From the NCBI RefSeq assembly GCF_000814475.1, contig NZ_JSVC01000012.1:1-59967 (forward strand): a stretch of DNA of 59,967 nucleotides, read 5' to 3'. The notes under the pieces were generated by a model, which was given only the letters and a program-made list of their open reading frames with translations, was not told the DNA's origin and ran no database searches. This document shows, in pieces, positions 59,838 to 59,967 of this stretch. Each line of letters starts with the position of its first letter. Position 1 is the first letter of the stretch. The stretch comes from Flavihumibacter solisilvae (GTDB lineage Bacteria > Bacteroidota > Bacteroidia > Chitinophagales > Chitinophagaceae). The translations under genes and the position numbers were made by a program.

Positions 59838-59967
59838 TCAATGATTCACTGCCCCGAACCTCTCTGTAACAAACGAATACTTTTTCCCACGTTTCTTAAC
59901 GATAAACAAATTGTCGTATTCTGTTTCGGGAAGATCAGATAATTGCTGTGTACCGGTTAGGCCGTTG
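59838..59967 (-). CDS. C-terminal fragment of a probable histidine phosphatase family protein
   Basis: The last 42 codons of a minus-strand gene, cut by the window edge; the stop is TGA at 59838-59840. The visible residues begin NGLTGTQQLSDLPETEYDNL and end GAVNH. The LPETEYDNLFIV segment resembles the end of secreted phosphoglycerate-mutase-like (histidine phosphatase) proteins of Bacteroidota, where a D/E-x-x-YDNL-hydrophobic strand precedes a final beta strand. The catalytic region lies outside the window, so this assignment is tentative. Confidence 0.5.
   Translation of the reverse strand, partial: NGLTGTQQLSDLPETEYDNLFIVKKRGKKYSFVTERFGAVNH

Overview
The window looks like chromosomal DNA of a Bacteroidota member, most likely family Chitinophagaceae (the family is an inference from overall gene style). 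The evidence is two SusC/SusD pairs, a secreted protease with a type IX secretion C-terminal signal, an HU-CCDC81 envelope protein, many TPR proteins, and several TAnnTTTG promoter elements of the Bacteroidota sigma-A type. Coding density is very high, no stretch over 300 bases lacks a gene or gene candidate, and every gene looks intact. I saw no tRNA, rRNA, CRISPR array or insertion sequence.

Region 1 (1-5.3 kb, plus strand) is a tight four-gene operon led by a quinol-type nitric oxide reductase homologue. Its active site reads His-Asn where respiratory qNor has His-His, and the quinol-site Glu and Asp appear to be Gly. This pattern is associated with nitric oxide dismutase (Nod). The protein also carries a C-terminal Cys-rich DGC (putative zinc-binding) domain. 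A hotdog thioesterase, a PNPOx-like flavoprotein and a large unrecognised protein follow.

Region 2 (5.3-10.8 kb) holds a TPR membrane protein and an intergenic stretch with two TetR-type operators flanking a long hairpin with a U-run. After these come a DipZ-like redoxin lacking its resolving Cys, a secreted metallo-beta-lactamase-fold hydrolase behind a perfect CRP-type palindrome, and a Tat-type alpha/beta hydrolase.

Region 3 (10.9-25.8 kb) is a complete-looking sialic-acid utilisation locus on the minus strand. The order of transcription is SusC, SusD, N-acetylneuraminate lyase, NanM-type mutarotase, MFS transporter, AGE epimerase, sialate O-acetylesterase, sialidase and GH20 hexosaminidase. 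A divergent FadR/GntR regulator is flanked by two copies of one palindromic operator. Together the genes would release, de-acetylate, import, epimerise and cleave sialic acid to ManNAc and on to GlcNAc. No GlcNAc kinase, deacetylase or deaminase is present here.

Region 4 (25.8-49.1 kb) is mixed. It holds a GH78 rhamnosidase, a membrane protein, an M43 protease, a glutaminyl cyclase, a methyltransferase and an envelope group (HU-CCDC81, outer-membrane barrel, 1010-residue TPR protein). It continues with DoxX, a thioesterase, PBP4, CinA, a lone 2-oxoacid dehydrogenase E2, and small enzymes and regulators.

Region 5 (49.1-60 kb) has a second SusC/SusD pair apparently co-transcribed with a DUF218 (YdcF-like) protein and a beta-propeller protein rather than with glycosidases. 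It ends with GyrI-like, cupin, DUF2071 and hydrolase genes, a secreted hypothetical protein, and the last 42 codons of a probable histidine phosphatase cut by the window edge.
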